In this document: positions 1 through 6,206 of the stretch, piece after piece
Numbering within the stretch: position 1 is the stretch's first letter
How the letters are laid out: the number at the start of each line of letters is the position of its first letter
NCBI RefSeq assembly: GCF_938010505.1
Contig: NZ_CALLVP010000063.1
Span: 1-7,184, forward strand
Direction: 5' to 3'
Origin: an uncultured Veillonella sp.
GTDB lineage: Bacteria; Bacillota; Negativicutes; Veillonellales; Veillonellaceae
DNA length: 7,184 nucleotides
Program-made: the position numbers and the translations under genes
Notes under the pieces: generated by a model
Databases searched by the model: none
What the model was told of the DNA's origin: nothing
Seen by the model: only the letters and a program-made list of their open reading frames with translations

Positions 1-45
1 AACTATACATCCTATTATAAGATATTCTATGTATAAAAACTACAA

Positions 46-80
46 AAACCCCGTCTATATCTTAGATATAGACGGGGTTT
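46..80 (-). terminator. Rho-independent terminator of ackA
   Basis: A perfect 16-bp inverted repeat (46-61 with 65-80) has a 3-nt loop and a GC-rich base (CCCCGTC/GACGGGG). Read on the minus strand it is followed by TTGTAGTTTTT, a broken U-tract. It lies 39 bases past the ackA stop codon, so it should end the lipoprotein-ackA transcript. No gene is visible between it and the left edge of the window. Confidence 0.9.
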
Positions 81-119
81 AATGACTCTATTAGTCACCT
101 AGTTCTGATACGAACCATA

Positions 120-1325
120 TTATTTTTTCAAAGATGCTGTAATACGTTGAGTATCGCGAGCAATCATGATTTCTTCGTTTGTAGGGATTACAAAGATTTT
201 AACTCTAGAGCCTTCTGCACTGATTTCTTGTTCTTTACCACGAATATTATTGCGTTCGGAGTCAATGCGAGTACCCAAGTATTCTAAGCCGTTACAGATA
301 GCATCGCGGTTACCGATACCATTTTCACCGATACCTGCAGTAAATACGATAGCGTCAACACCGCCCATAACTGCTGCAAACGCACCAATTACACGACGAA
401 CTTTGTAATGGAACATATTCAATGCTAATTGAGCATGTTTGTGACCCTTAGCTGCCGCTTCTTCGATTTCACGGAAGTCATTAGACACCCCAGAAATACC
501 CAATACGCCAGATTTTTTGTTCATTACAGTGTCAACTTCTTCATAAGTCATACCTGTTTTATCCATCAAGAATGGTACGATAGCTGGGTCAATATCACCA
601 GTACGAGTACCCATGATTAAACCAGACAATGGAGTGAAGCCCATTGTAGTATCGATGGAACGGCCACCTTTAATAGCAGCAACAGAAGAACCGTTACCCA
701 AGTGACATGTGATAATACGAAGATCAGACATGTGTTTACCCATCAATTCAGCGCAACGTTGTGCAACATATTTGTGGGATGTACCATGGAAACCATAACG
801 ACGGATGCCATAGTTTTCATAGTATTCGTAAGGAAGCGCATACATGTAAGCTTCTTTAGGCATTGTTTGATGGAATGCAGTATCAAATACGCCAACTTGT
901 GGTACATTTGGCATGATAGCTTGGCAAGCTTCAATACCTTGAATATTTGGAGGATTGTGCAATGGTGCCAAGGAGCAGCATTCATTCAATGCATCCATAA
1001 CAGCTGGAGTGATTAATACGGAGTCAGCGAACTTTTCAGCACCATGTACTACACGGTGACCAACAGCGTCGATTTCGTCCATAGATTTAATTACACCAAA
1101 CTCAGCATCAACTAAAATATCAAGTAAGATGCGAAGTGCTTCTTTATGGTTCAAAATTGGTTCAACGCGTTCTAATTTGTCTGCGTTAGGACGTTTGTGA
1201 GTGAAGATAGCATCTTGATCACCAATCTTTTCAAAAAGACCTTTTGCCAATTCTGTTTCAGTTGTCATATCAAGTAATTGATATTTCAAGGAAGAACTAC
1301 CGCAGTTAACTACTAATACGTTCAT
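120..1325 (-). CDS. ackA: Acetate kinase
   Basis: Cytoplasmic acetate kinase of the ASKHA fold, interconverting acetyl phosphate + ADP with acetate + ATP; it is the ATP-yielding last step of acetate fermentation. The 401 residues are full length for the family. The start MNVLVVNCGSSSLKYQ is the family N-terminus. The residues known to matter in the Methanosarcina thermophila enzyme fall at the same numbers here: N7, R91 (GHRVVHG), H123, D148, H180 (YGFHGTSH), R241 (GTRTGD) and E384 (PTNEE). The nucleotide-binding segments CHLGNGSS (207-214) and FTAGIGENG (328-336) are intact. The ATG is preceded by GAGGG (1337-1333) with a 7-nt spacer, inside the end of the upstream lipoprotein gene, only 3 bases after that gene's stop, so the two are almost certainly co-transcribed and probably translationally coupled. 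The usual partner pta is not in the window. Confidence 0.98.
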   Translation of the reverse strand: MNVLVVNCGSSSLKYQLLDMTTETELAKGLFEKIGDQDAIFTHKRPNADKLERVEPILNHKEALRILLDILVDAEFGVIKSMDEIDAVGHRVVHGAEKFADSVLITPAVMDALNECCSLAPLHNPPNIQGIEACQAIMPNVPQVGVFDTAFHQTMPKEAYMYALPYEYYENYGIRRYGFHGTSHKYVAQRCAELMGKHMSDLRIITCHLGNGSSVAAIKGGRSIDTTMGFTPLSGLIMGTRTGDIDPAIVPFLMDKTGMTYEEVDTVMNKKSGVLGISGVSNDFREIEEAAAKGHKHAQLALNMFHYKVRRVIGAFAAVMGGVDAIVFTAGIGENGIGNRDAICNGLEYLGTRIDSERNNIRGKEQEISAEGSRVKIFVIPTNEEIMIARDTQRITASLKK

Positions 1326-1328
1326 CGA

Positions 1329-1892
1329 TTAACCCTCTTTCTGTTGCGTAACTTGAATCTTGTTTTGAATTTCTTTGCTGATATCAGCACCTACCTGATC
1401 CTTCTCAGGATATTGGTAGATTATATTCCACAATACGCCATGATCTAAGAATACGTATTGAGAAAATCTAAATGTTTGTCCTTGCGTTGTATATGTCACA
1501 TCAAGCTTCTTAGCAGATGTACCTTGTAAAGCCGCGGACTCCTCCTTGATGGTTGCGCCCATCTTAGTGAACTCAGTCTTACTGCGATTCAAAAACTCAT
1601 CAACCGTAGGCAATAGCTTGTTATCACCAGCACGCAAAGCTTCAACTTCAATTACCATATGCTCTGTAACGGATCCATAAATATCGATTGGATATCCATC
1701 ATCAGTCATATTTTTTGTGCTTTTACCCATTTCATAAGGCAAAGCAATGGTAATCTCAGATTGACCAACACGGATAACTTGATGGCCAAAACTATATGTA
1801 TCCATTACATTATTTGAGCCACATCCCGCCATTGCTAGTAGAGCAACCCCGAGTAGAGCCCCTTGTAATGTGCGTTTCCAATTTTGTTTCAT
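1329..1892 (-). CDS. Predicted lipoprotein, possible PsbP/DcrB-like fold
   Basis: Small exported lipoprotein of unknown function, 187 residues from the start chosen here. The N-terminus is a typical type II signal: MKQNWKR, a hydrophobic stretch, then LAMAGC with the lipidated Cys at residue 24 followed by GSNN. In-frame GTG (1904) and ATG (1895) codons lie upstream, but the GAGG at 1902-1899 sits 6 nt before the ATG at 1892 and only 3 nt before the one at 1895, so 1892 is preferred. The mature part has a pattern seen in small PsbP/DcrB-like proteins: an early strand with 'ITIALPYEM', a later Tyr-rich sheet ('FRFSQYVF') and 'GVLWNIIYQYPEKD' before a C-terminal helix. That fold assignment is inference and modest. 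It is the first gene of a two-gene unit with ackA. It contains no catalytic motif I recognise. Confidence 0.85.
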   Translation of the reverse strand: MKQNWKRTLQGALLGVALLAMAGCGSNNVMDTYSFGHQVIRVGQSEITIALPYEMGKSTKNMTDDGYPIDIYGSVTEHMVIEVEALRAGDNKLLPTVDEFLNRSKTEFTKMGATIKEESAALQGTSAKKLDVTYTTQGQTFRFSQYVFLDHGVLWNIIYQYPEKDQVGADISKEIQNKIQVTQQKEG

Positions 1893-1926
1893 CATATACC
1901 TCACATCAATTCAGCATTTACAGTTA

Positions 1927-1980
1927 ATTATAGCCTATAGAGACAAGAAAATCTATACTAAACTTAATATTTACACACAA
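1927..1980 (-). promoter_or_regulatory. Probable promoter region of lipoprotein-ackA
   Basis: Two candidate -10 boxes face the lipoprotein gene. One is a perfect TATAAT at 1932-1927, but without a good -35. The other is TATAGA at 1957-1952, with TTGTGT at 1980-1975 and a 17-nt spacer. The sequence alone does not decide between them. No other promoter is evident for ackA, so its expression should start here. Confidence 0.4.
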
Positions 1981-1987
1981 TATTACC

Positions 1988-2014
1988 TATCTAAATAAGC
2001 CTTTTATTTAGATA
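1988..2014. repeat. 11-bp inverted repeat over the tmcAL -10 box
   Basis: TATCTAAATAA (1988-1998) and its exact reverse complement TTATTTAGATA (2004-2014) flank a 5-nt spacer, GCCTT. The right arm overlaps the first two bases of the candidate tmcAL -10 box TATAAT (2013-2018). There is no T-tract after it on either strand, so it is not a terminator; an operator is more likely. Confidence 0.5.
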
Positions 2015-2018
2015 TAAT
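2013..2018 (+). promoter_or_regulatory. Candidate -10 box for tmcAL
   Basis: A perfect TATAAT, 61 bases before the tmcAL ATG. The -35 position at a 17-nt spacer reads TCTAAA (3 of 6 consensus), so the promoter may need an activator or be weak. Initiation about 7 bases downstream would give a leader of roughly 50 nt and would rule out the in-frame ATG at 2022 as a start. Confidence 0.45.
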
Positions 2019-2078
2019 GAAATGTTGTTTACAGTATTTACTTGCTTTGTTACACTAACACTAATGAAAGGAGACACT

Positions 2079-3416
2079 ATGAAAACAATCGGTATTATCT
2101 GTGAATACAATCCATTTCACAATGGACATACTCATCAATTACATACCTTAGCACAAGAGCATCCAGATGCGCTGCGCATTTGTATCATGAGTGGCTCCTT
2201 TGTGCAACGAGGCGAACCTGCTATTTTTTCTAAATTTGATCGTGCTCGTTGGGCTATTCTTGGTGGTGCAGACATCGTTATTGAGCTACCTACGCTCTAT
2301 GCTTTGGGTAGTGCACAACTTTTTGGAACAGGTGCTATTCGTATGGTAAAAGCTTTACATATCGACGCCCTTTCCTTTGGTTCTGAAACAGCTAATCTAG
2401 ATGCACTCGTAGATATAGCTAAAAGTATGGATTGTGAAAATACTCAAACAGTATTGCACACCTATATTAACGAAGGTATGTCCTATGGCTCTGCCTTTCG
2501 TAAAGCCCTTAATACAGAGATGCTCAACACACCCAATGCACTATTAGGACTTGAATATATTCGAGCAGGACTTAACTATCATCCTTCCTTACAATACATG
2601 CCAATCTTACGCACATCAGATCATCACGAAGCAAACATTACAAAAGCTCTCCCTTCTGGTACAGCATTACGTAAACTTATAACAAATATGGCTACGGGTA
2701 GTAACAATTGTAATATAAACAGTATCTACACTTCTACAAATATGGATACAACGACCAGTGCGAGTACAAATACCAATACAAATTCAAATTCAAATGTAAA
2801 TTCAACTGCAACTACAATAACAAAATTTAATACAGCAAATTGTAAACTAGAATTACAACTTCAGTCAATCGTTCCTAAGACTATTGCAGACGATATGACT
2901 AATATACTTTCTAATGGTGCTTATGTAAACTATAATCGCTACTTTGATATGGTCCACACCTTAAGTCGTCGTACATCAACTAAGGAGCTACAAAGCATCG
3001 GAGATTTCAACGAAGGCATTGAACACTTATGGACCAAAGCAGCCCAACAAGCTACGTGGGACTTGGCTATGGAGCATATAAAATCAAAGCGCTATACCTA
3101 TGCACGTTTACAACGGATGGGGGCCTATCTCACGTTAGGAATCCAAAAAGCTGTATTACAAACAGCTATGCAGGAAGGTCCACAATATGCTCGTTTACTT
3201 GCCTTCAACGATAGAGGTCGTCAATGGCTTCGAAATGATTTTGAAATACCACTTATTCAAAAATGGGCCAAAGCACCTAATGAATTAAATACATTGGGAC
3301 AAACAATGCATCAAATCGATACATTAGCTACAGACGTACAGGCCCTATGCTTCCATAATGAAATCAAACGAATGGGCCATATGGACTACACCTATACGCC
3401 ACAATACATAAGATAA
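2079..3416 (+). CDS. tmcAL: tRNA(Met) cytidine acetate ligase (YlbM/TmcAL family)
   Basis: Uses acetate and ATP to form acetyl-AMP and transfers the acetyl group to C34 of elongator tRNA(Met), giving ac4C at the wobble position. The start at 2079 is chosen because AAAGGAG (2067-2073) lies 5 nt before it and the protein then opens MKTIGIICEYNPFHNGH, with the nucleotidyltransferase HxGH motif at 14-17. An in-frame ATG at 2022 has no such support. Other family hallmarks are SKFDRARWAILGGADIVIELP near 51-71, FGSE at 100-103, SGTALRKL (193-200, the usual SATAIR position) and KSKRYTYARLQRM (335-347). From this start it is 445 residues, somewhat longer than typical, because of an Asn/Thr/Ser-rich low-complexity stretch at about 204-254, directly after SGTALRKL. 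It diverges from lipoprotein-ackA, and both TmcAL and AckA handle acetate and ATP. No dedicated terminator follows. Confidence 0.93.
   Translation: MKTIGIICEYNPFHNGHTHQLHTLAQEHPDALRICIMSGSFVQRGEPAIFSKFDRARWAILGGADIVIELPTLYALGSAQLFGTGAIRMVKALHIDALSFGSETANLDALVDIAKSMDCENTQTVLHTYINEGMSYGSAFRKALNTEMLNTPNALLGLEYIRAGLNYHPSLQYMPILRTSDHHEANITKALPSGTALRKLITNMATGSNNCNINSIYTSTNMDTTTSASTNTNTNSNSNVNSTATTITKFNTANCKLELQLQSIVPKTIADDMTNILSNGAYVNYNRYFDMVHTLSRRTSTKELQSIGDFNEGIEHLWTKAAQQATWDLAMEHIKSKRYTYARLQRMGAYLTLGIQKAVLQTAMQEGPQYARLLAFNDRGRQWLRNDFEIPLIQKWAKAPNELNTLGQTMHQIDTLATDVQALCFHNEIKRMGHMDYTYTPQYIR
2769..2804 (+). repeat. In-frame degenerate hexamer repeat inside tmcAL
   Basis: Six consecutive 6-nt units of the form AAT(A/T)C(A/C), with one AATGTA variant, encode alternating Asn-Thr/Ser pairs (residues 231-242, NTNTNSNSNVNS). 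The units are a multiple of three, so slippage would lengthen or shorten the linker without shifting the frame. This is the core of the wider low-complexity insert. Confidence 0.8.
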
Positions 3417-3433
3417 GATTAGATTAGATTAGA
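3412..3433 (+). repeat. Pentanucleotide repeat at the tmcAL stop codon
   Basis: GATAA is followed by three copies of GATTA (3417-3431) and a partial GA. The first unit contains the TAA stop of tmcAL. It is short and probably neutral. The rest of the 165-base gap between tmcAL and pyrR shows nothing but AT-rich spacer and the terminator at its right end. Confidence 0.6.
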
Positions 3434-3565
3434 AAGTAATTCAACAGTAATAAGCTAATAATAAGCAAAACTTCAATCTAATAGGAACAATCTGCACATA
3501 AATATAAGAGTCGAATAATTTAAGTTTATTAAGATAAACCATCTCAATATGCTAATACTCAAAAA

Positions 3566-3602
3566 GGGGTTACAATACAGGTTATTCCTGTATTGTAACC
3601 CC
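3566..3602 (-). terminator. Terminator of the lspA-rluD-pyrR operon, overlapping the pyrR 3' end
   Basis: A perfect 16-bp inverted repeat (3566-3581 with 3587-3602) has the 5-nt loop AATAA on the minus strand, followed there by TTTTT. Its upstream arm is made of the last pyrR codons (G-V-T-I-Q and the first base of the final Glu codon), and the pyrR stop TAA lies in the loop. It may also stop tmcAL transcripts arriving from the other side, but the plus-strand tail TTCTTC is a weaker U-tract. Confidence 0.88.
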
Positions 3603-4103
3603 TTCTTCACCATCCAGATCAGCGACGGCAACGCGTACGCTTTCAAGATGCGATGTAGGAATATTTTTACCTACATAATCTGCTCGTATAGGCAACTCAC
3701 GATGACCACGGTCGACTAGTACAGCCAGTTGAATAGATGTAGGTCTACCAGCCGTCATCAATGCATTTAAAGCAGCACGAATGGTACGACCCGTATATAA
3801 CACATCATCTACGAGGATAATCGTCTTTTCCGTTGTATCAATCATACATGGTTCACCCTCTTTAGGACGAGCATCACGATCATCACGATACACTGCAACG
3901 TTCAAGGATTCACAATCAATATGAATGCCTTCAATGCGCTCAATTTCAGCTTGTAAACGCTTCGCCAAAATGACACCACGCCGTTCAATACCTACAATCA
4001 GCGCATTAGACAAACCTTTATTTCGTTCTAGAATTTCATGACTAATACGACGAATCGCACGCATAATAGCATCTTGATCCATCAATAAACGTTTCTTTTC
4101 CAT
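3582..4103 (-). CDS. pyrR: Bifunctional pyr operon regulator / uracil phosphoribosyltransferase
   Basis: PyrR family member of the type I phosphoribosyltransferase fold. In Bacillus it binds pyr mRNA in response to UMP/UTP to promote attenuation, and it has some uracil phosphoribosyltransferase activity. The 173 residues match the family length. The PRPP loop IILVDDVLYTGRT is at 95-107, GIERRG at 38-43, and the highly typical LVDRGHRELPIRADYVGKNIPTS block spans 129-151. AAGGA (4115-4111) sits 7 nt before the ATG. It is the last gene after lspA and rluD, the same order as at the start of the Bacillus pyr region, but here a terminator follows directly, so no pyr biosynthesis gene is co-transcribed downstream. 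I see no PyrR-binding attenuator in its own 91-base leader. RNA regulation of distant pyr genes is inferred from the family. Confidence 0.96.
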   Translation of the reverse strand: MEKKRLLMDQDAIMRAIRRISHEILERNKGLSNALIVGIERRGVILAKRLQAEIERIEGIHIDCESLNVAVYRDDRDARPKEGEPCMIDTTEKTIILVDDVLYTGRTIRAALNALMTAGRPTSIQLAVLVDRGHRELPIRADYVGKNIPTSHLESVRVAVADLDGEEGVTIQE

Positions 4104-4194
4104 ATATTCGTCCTTACAGCATAAAATATTTCTATGCTCCTATATTCAAATAAGCAGTAAAAACTAGGTATTAAAAATCAAAGAAAACTATAAC

Positions 4195-5118
4195 CTATTT
4201 TCTCTTATCTTCACGATAAGTCTTAGCAAATTCCAAGCACGCCTCAAAGTCAGCTGGTACCGGTGCCTCAAAGTGCATCTCTTCACCTGTAATAGGATGT
4301 TTAACATCTAAAGATCTAGAATGTAATGCTTGCCCTTCAATTGGGAAATCCATGCGGCGATATCCATAGAATGGATCATTAACGACAGGATGCCCTATAT
4401 GAGCAAAATGAACCCGAATTTGATGAGTTCTACCAGTCTCCAAATTACATTCTACCAATGTTTGGTGACCATATCGTTCAAGAACCTTAAAATGAGTTAC
4501 TGCATCTTTACTATTCTCAAAAACCACTGCCATTTTCATGCGATCTTTAGGATGTCGTCCAATAGGAGCCTTGATGGTACCCTTCTCTTCTACGATATTA
4601 CCTTGTACTAGCGCCCAATAAGTACGCTTTGCAGAATGTTCTTTTACTTGTTCTGCTAAACCAATGTGAGCAGCATCATTTTTTGCGGCCATCATAACAC
4701 CAGACGTATCTTTATCTAAGCGATGCACTATGCCAGGTCTAATTTCACCATTGATTCCAGACAAGTCCTTGCAATGGAATAGTAAGGCATTTACAAGGGT
4801 GCCCGAATAATTTCCTACTGCAGGATGAACCACCATACCTCGAGGCTTATTTACAATAACGATATCATGATCTTCGTATAGATAATCCAAAGGAATATCC
4901 TCCGGTTTAACCTCTACAGATTCCGGTTCTGGGATTTCCACATGAATTACAGTATCAGGTGTAAGCCGAAGATTGGCCTTTCCAACTTTACCACCTACTG
5001 TAACATGACCATCTTTAATTAAACTTTGAATATAGCTACGAGAGCCTTCCATCTGCTCTGTTAAAAATACATCCAGTCTCATGCCTTCTTGCTCAGCACT
5101 TACAATATATTCATTCAT
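4195..5118 (-). CDS. RluD/RluA-family 23S rRNA pseudouridine synthase
   Basis: Isomerises uridine to pseudouridine in structured RNA, most likely 23S rRNA. An S4-type RNA-binding domain fills about residues 1-75 ('MRLDVFLTEQM...RSYIQSLIKDGHVTVGGK'). The catalytic domain follows: YEDHDIVIVNKPRGMVVHP at 81-99, the active-site motif HRLDKDTSG at 132-140 with the catalytic Asp at 135, and ETGRTHQIRVHFAHIGHP (227-244). Full length is 307 residues, normal for the family. GAGGAG (5130-5125) precedes the ATG by 6 nt. It is 89 bases downstream of lspA and 91 bases upstream of pyrR, matching the lspA-ylyB-pyrR arrangement of Bacillus, so ylyB is the closest positional counterpart. Which uridines it modifies cannot be read from the sequence. 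Confidence 0.95.
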   Translation of the reverse strand: MNEYIVSAEQEGMRLDVFLTEQMEGSRSYIQSLIKDGHVTVGGKVGKANLRLTPDTVIHVEIPEPESVEVKPEDIPLDYLYEDHDIVIVNKPRGMVVHPAVGNYSGTLVNALLFHCKDLSGINGEIRPGIVHRLDKDTSGVMMAAKNDAAHIGLAEQVKEHSAKRTYWALVQGNIVEEKGTIKAPIGRHPKDRMKMAVVFENSKDAVTHFKVLERYGHQTLVECNLETGRTHQIRVHFAHIGHPVVNDPFYGYRRMDFPIEGQALHSRSLDVKHPITGEEMHFEAPVPADFEACLEFAKTYREDKRK

Positions 5119-5207
5119 CCCCTACTCCTCTATGAGTTAAGTATACTACATATAACAGATTTACCTATTCTTCAGATCGATACCCTGTTAAACTCTATTG
5201 GTGAAAG

Positions 5208-5648
5208 TTACTCATGGTCCTCTTTCAATGTAAACAAATAATATACAACAAAAACCACTCCAACACAGATACCGATATCTGCAACATTAAAAATAGGCCA
5301 TATACGGAAATCAAAAAAATCCACTACCCCATGAATCATATAACGGTCAATGCCATTACCAATAGCCCCAGAAACTAATAAGGCAGATCCAATTTGCAAG
5401 GTCCAAGGCCCCTTAGATAATCGCTTCCAGTAATAGGCGCAAACAGCTAGTAAAATAACAGCTACTAGTAAAAAGAACCATCGTTGATTCGCTAACATCC
5501 CAAAAGCTGCCCCGCGATTAATAATATAGGTGAGATGAAATACGTTAGGAATAACAGGTAAAGACTCTCCTAACAAAAAATGATTCATTATATAATATTT
5601 AGTTAATTGGTCTAGTAATAACCAAATGATAAGTACAGTATAAAACAA
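5208..5648 (-). CDS. lspA: Lipoprotein signal peptidase (signal peptidase II), TTG start
   Basis: Inner-membrane aspartyl protease that cuts the signal peptide before the diacylglyceryl-Cys of prolipoproteins. It has four hydrophobic segments, at about 3-20, 57-75, 83-97 and 120-140. Family motifs are DQLTKYY (13-19), NRGAAFG (44-50), GNGIDR (97-102, catalytic Asp 101) and FNVADI (120-125, catalytic Asp 124). The initiation codon is TTG at 5648, supported by AGGGAG (5660-5655) at a 6-nt spacing; the next ATG, at residue 21, would delete the first membrane segment and the DQLTK motif. Length is 146 residues, slightly short but complete. It is the first gene of the lspA-rluD-pyrR operon and has its own promoter just upstream. 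A substrate candidate, the lipoprotein at 1329-1892, is encoded nearby. Confidence 0.96.
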   Translation of the reverse strand: MFYTVLIIWLLLDQLTKYYIMNHFLLGESLPVIPNVFHLTYIINRGAAFGMLANQRWFFLLVAVILLAVCAYYWKRLSKGPWTLQIGSALLVSGAIGNGIDRYMIHGVVDFFDFRIWPIFNVADIGICVGVVFVVYYLFTLKEDHE

Positions 5649-5687
5649 GATTAACTCCCTTACTATAATATATATCTTAATAGTCCT

Positions 5688-5716
5688 ATTATACTAAGTA
5701 ACACAAATTTAGGCAA
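5688..5716 (-). promoter_or_regulatory. Promoter of the lspA operon
   Basis: On the minus strand, TTGCCT (5716-5711) and a perfect TATAAT (5693-5688) are separated by 17 nt, about 40 bases ahead of the lspA TTG start. The -35 begins just past the U-tract of the ferredoxin terminator, so the two transcription units abut with almost no spare DNA. Confidence 0.75.
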
Positions 5717-5724
5717 AATAAAAA

Positions 5725-5741
5725 GCCCCTCAACGAGGGGC
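5725..5741 (-). terminator. Terminator of the ferredoxin gene
   Basis: A 7-bp GC-rich stem, GCCCCTC/GAGGGGC, with loop GTT on the minus strand is followed there by TTTTTATTTT. It starts 16 bases after the ferredoxin stop codon and separates that gene from lspA on the same strand. Confidence 0.92.
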
Positions 5742-5757
5742 GTATTTTATTTGTGGA

Positions 5758-5922
5758 TTACTCAGCAGAAATTACAGATACTGGGCAAACGGATTCGCAA
5801 GAACCGCAATCGATGCAAGCATCGCCAATTTCGTATTTAGTTTCGCCTTCAGTAATGCAGGATACTGGGCAAACAGATGCGCAAGAACCACATTTAATGC
5901 AACCATCAGCAATAACTCTCAT
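5758..5922 (-). CDS. Clostridial-type 2[4Fe-4S] ferredoxin
   Basis: Small soluble electron carrier of 54 residues. Two classic cluster motifs are present: C8-x2-C11-x2-C14-x3-C18-P and C36-x2-C39-x2-C42-x3-C46-P, which together ligate two [4Fe-4S] clusters, and the two halves are clearly an internal duplication. An extra Cys at 22 is not part of the standard set. The start is the ATG at 5922 because GGAGG (5935-5931) lies 8 nt before it and the protein then begins MRVIADGCIKCG; the longer in-frame reading up to 5970 adds 16 residues not seen in this family. It forms a one-gene unit with its own promoter and terminator. In anaerobic fermenters such ferredoxins accept electrons from pyruvate oxidation and feed hydrogenase or Rnf, but no partner gene is here. 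Confidence 0.96.
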   Translation of the reverse strand: MRVIADGCIKCGSCASVCPVSCITEGETKYEIGDACIDCGSCESVCPVSVISAE

Positions 5923-6002
5923 AATTAGGACCTCCATCAAAAAATATAAATCAGAACTTTTTATTATCATTTAGAAAGGCACTTGCCTCAACTTATGTTC
6001 TC

Positions 6003-6031
6003 ATTATCACACAGTTCTAATTGAAAGTCAA
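6003..6031 (-). promoter_or_regulatory. Promoter of the ferredoxin gene
   Basis: TTGACT (6031-6026) and GATAAT (6008-6003) on the minus strand are 17 nt apart, with a TG one base before the -10 (extended -10). The expected leader is about 70 nt. The -10 is embedded in TGATAATGAGAAC, which resembles part of the Fur consensus repeat GATAATGATAAT, so iron control is possible but only inferred. Confidence 0.75.
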
Positions 6032-6137
6032 ATGAAAATGATAAATAAACGTATAATTTTTGCATAACAATTGTTCCTTTTTATCATAAAAAGCCTATAT
6101 TTATCTGCATTTTGATATTTCTTTTCATTTAACTAAC

Positions 6138-6206
6138 TGAGTATAATACTCAATAATTGAGAATGCACTTATTATCATTTTAATTAAAATACGTAGTATT
6201 ATACTA
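6138..6206. repeat. Cluster of short palindromes
   Basis: Four exact palindromes lie within 69 bases: TGAGTAT-A-ATACTCA (6138-6152), CTCAAT-A-ATTGAG (6149-6161, overlapping the first), ATTTTAATTAAAAT (6177-6190) and TAGTAT-T-ATACTA (6194-6206). The first and last share the core AGTATWATACT, with centres 55 bases apart. The 7-1-7 shape of the first matches the geometry of Fur-family operators, though its sequence is not a standard Fur, PerR or Zur box. With loops of one base or none, these are better protein-binding sites than RNA hairpins. Confidence 0.5.

Noticed and set aside
14..45. TATAAT-like box on the minus strand near the left edge, possible promoter of the next gene
   Set aside because: The nearest TTGTAG is 20 nt away, too far, and no downstream gene is visible in the window.
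702..1016. Open reading frames in other frames across ackA
   Set aside because: Shadows of a full-length acetate kinase with all key residues intact.
2022..2078. Upstream in-frame ATG giving a 19-residue hydrophobic extension of TmcAL, possible signal peptide
   Set aside because: No ribosome-binding site there, it falls at or before the expected transcription start, and TmcAL is a cytosolic enzyme whose family N-terminus begins at the ATG at 2079.
4111..4138. Small hairpin AGCATA/TATGCT just ahead of the pyrR ribosome-binding site, considered as a PyrR attenuator
   Set aside because: Only 6 A/T-rich pairs with a 9-nt loop, no terminator U-tract, and no recognisable PyrR-binding loop sequence.
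5753..5974. Plus-strand open reading frame with two similar segments
   Set aside because: It is the antisense of the ferredoxin gene; its apparent internal repeat mirrors the duplicated cluster motifs. It has no plausible ribosome-binding site.
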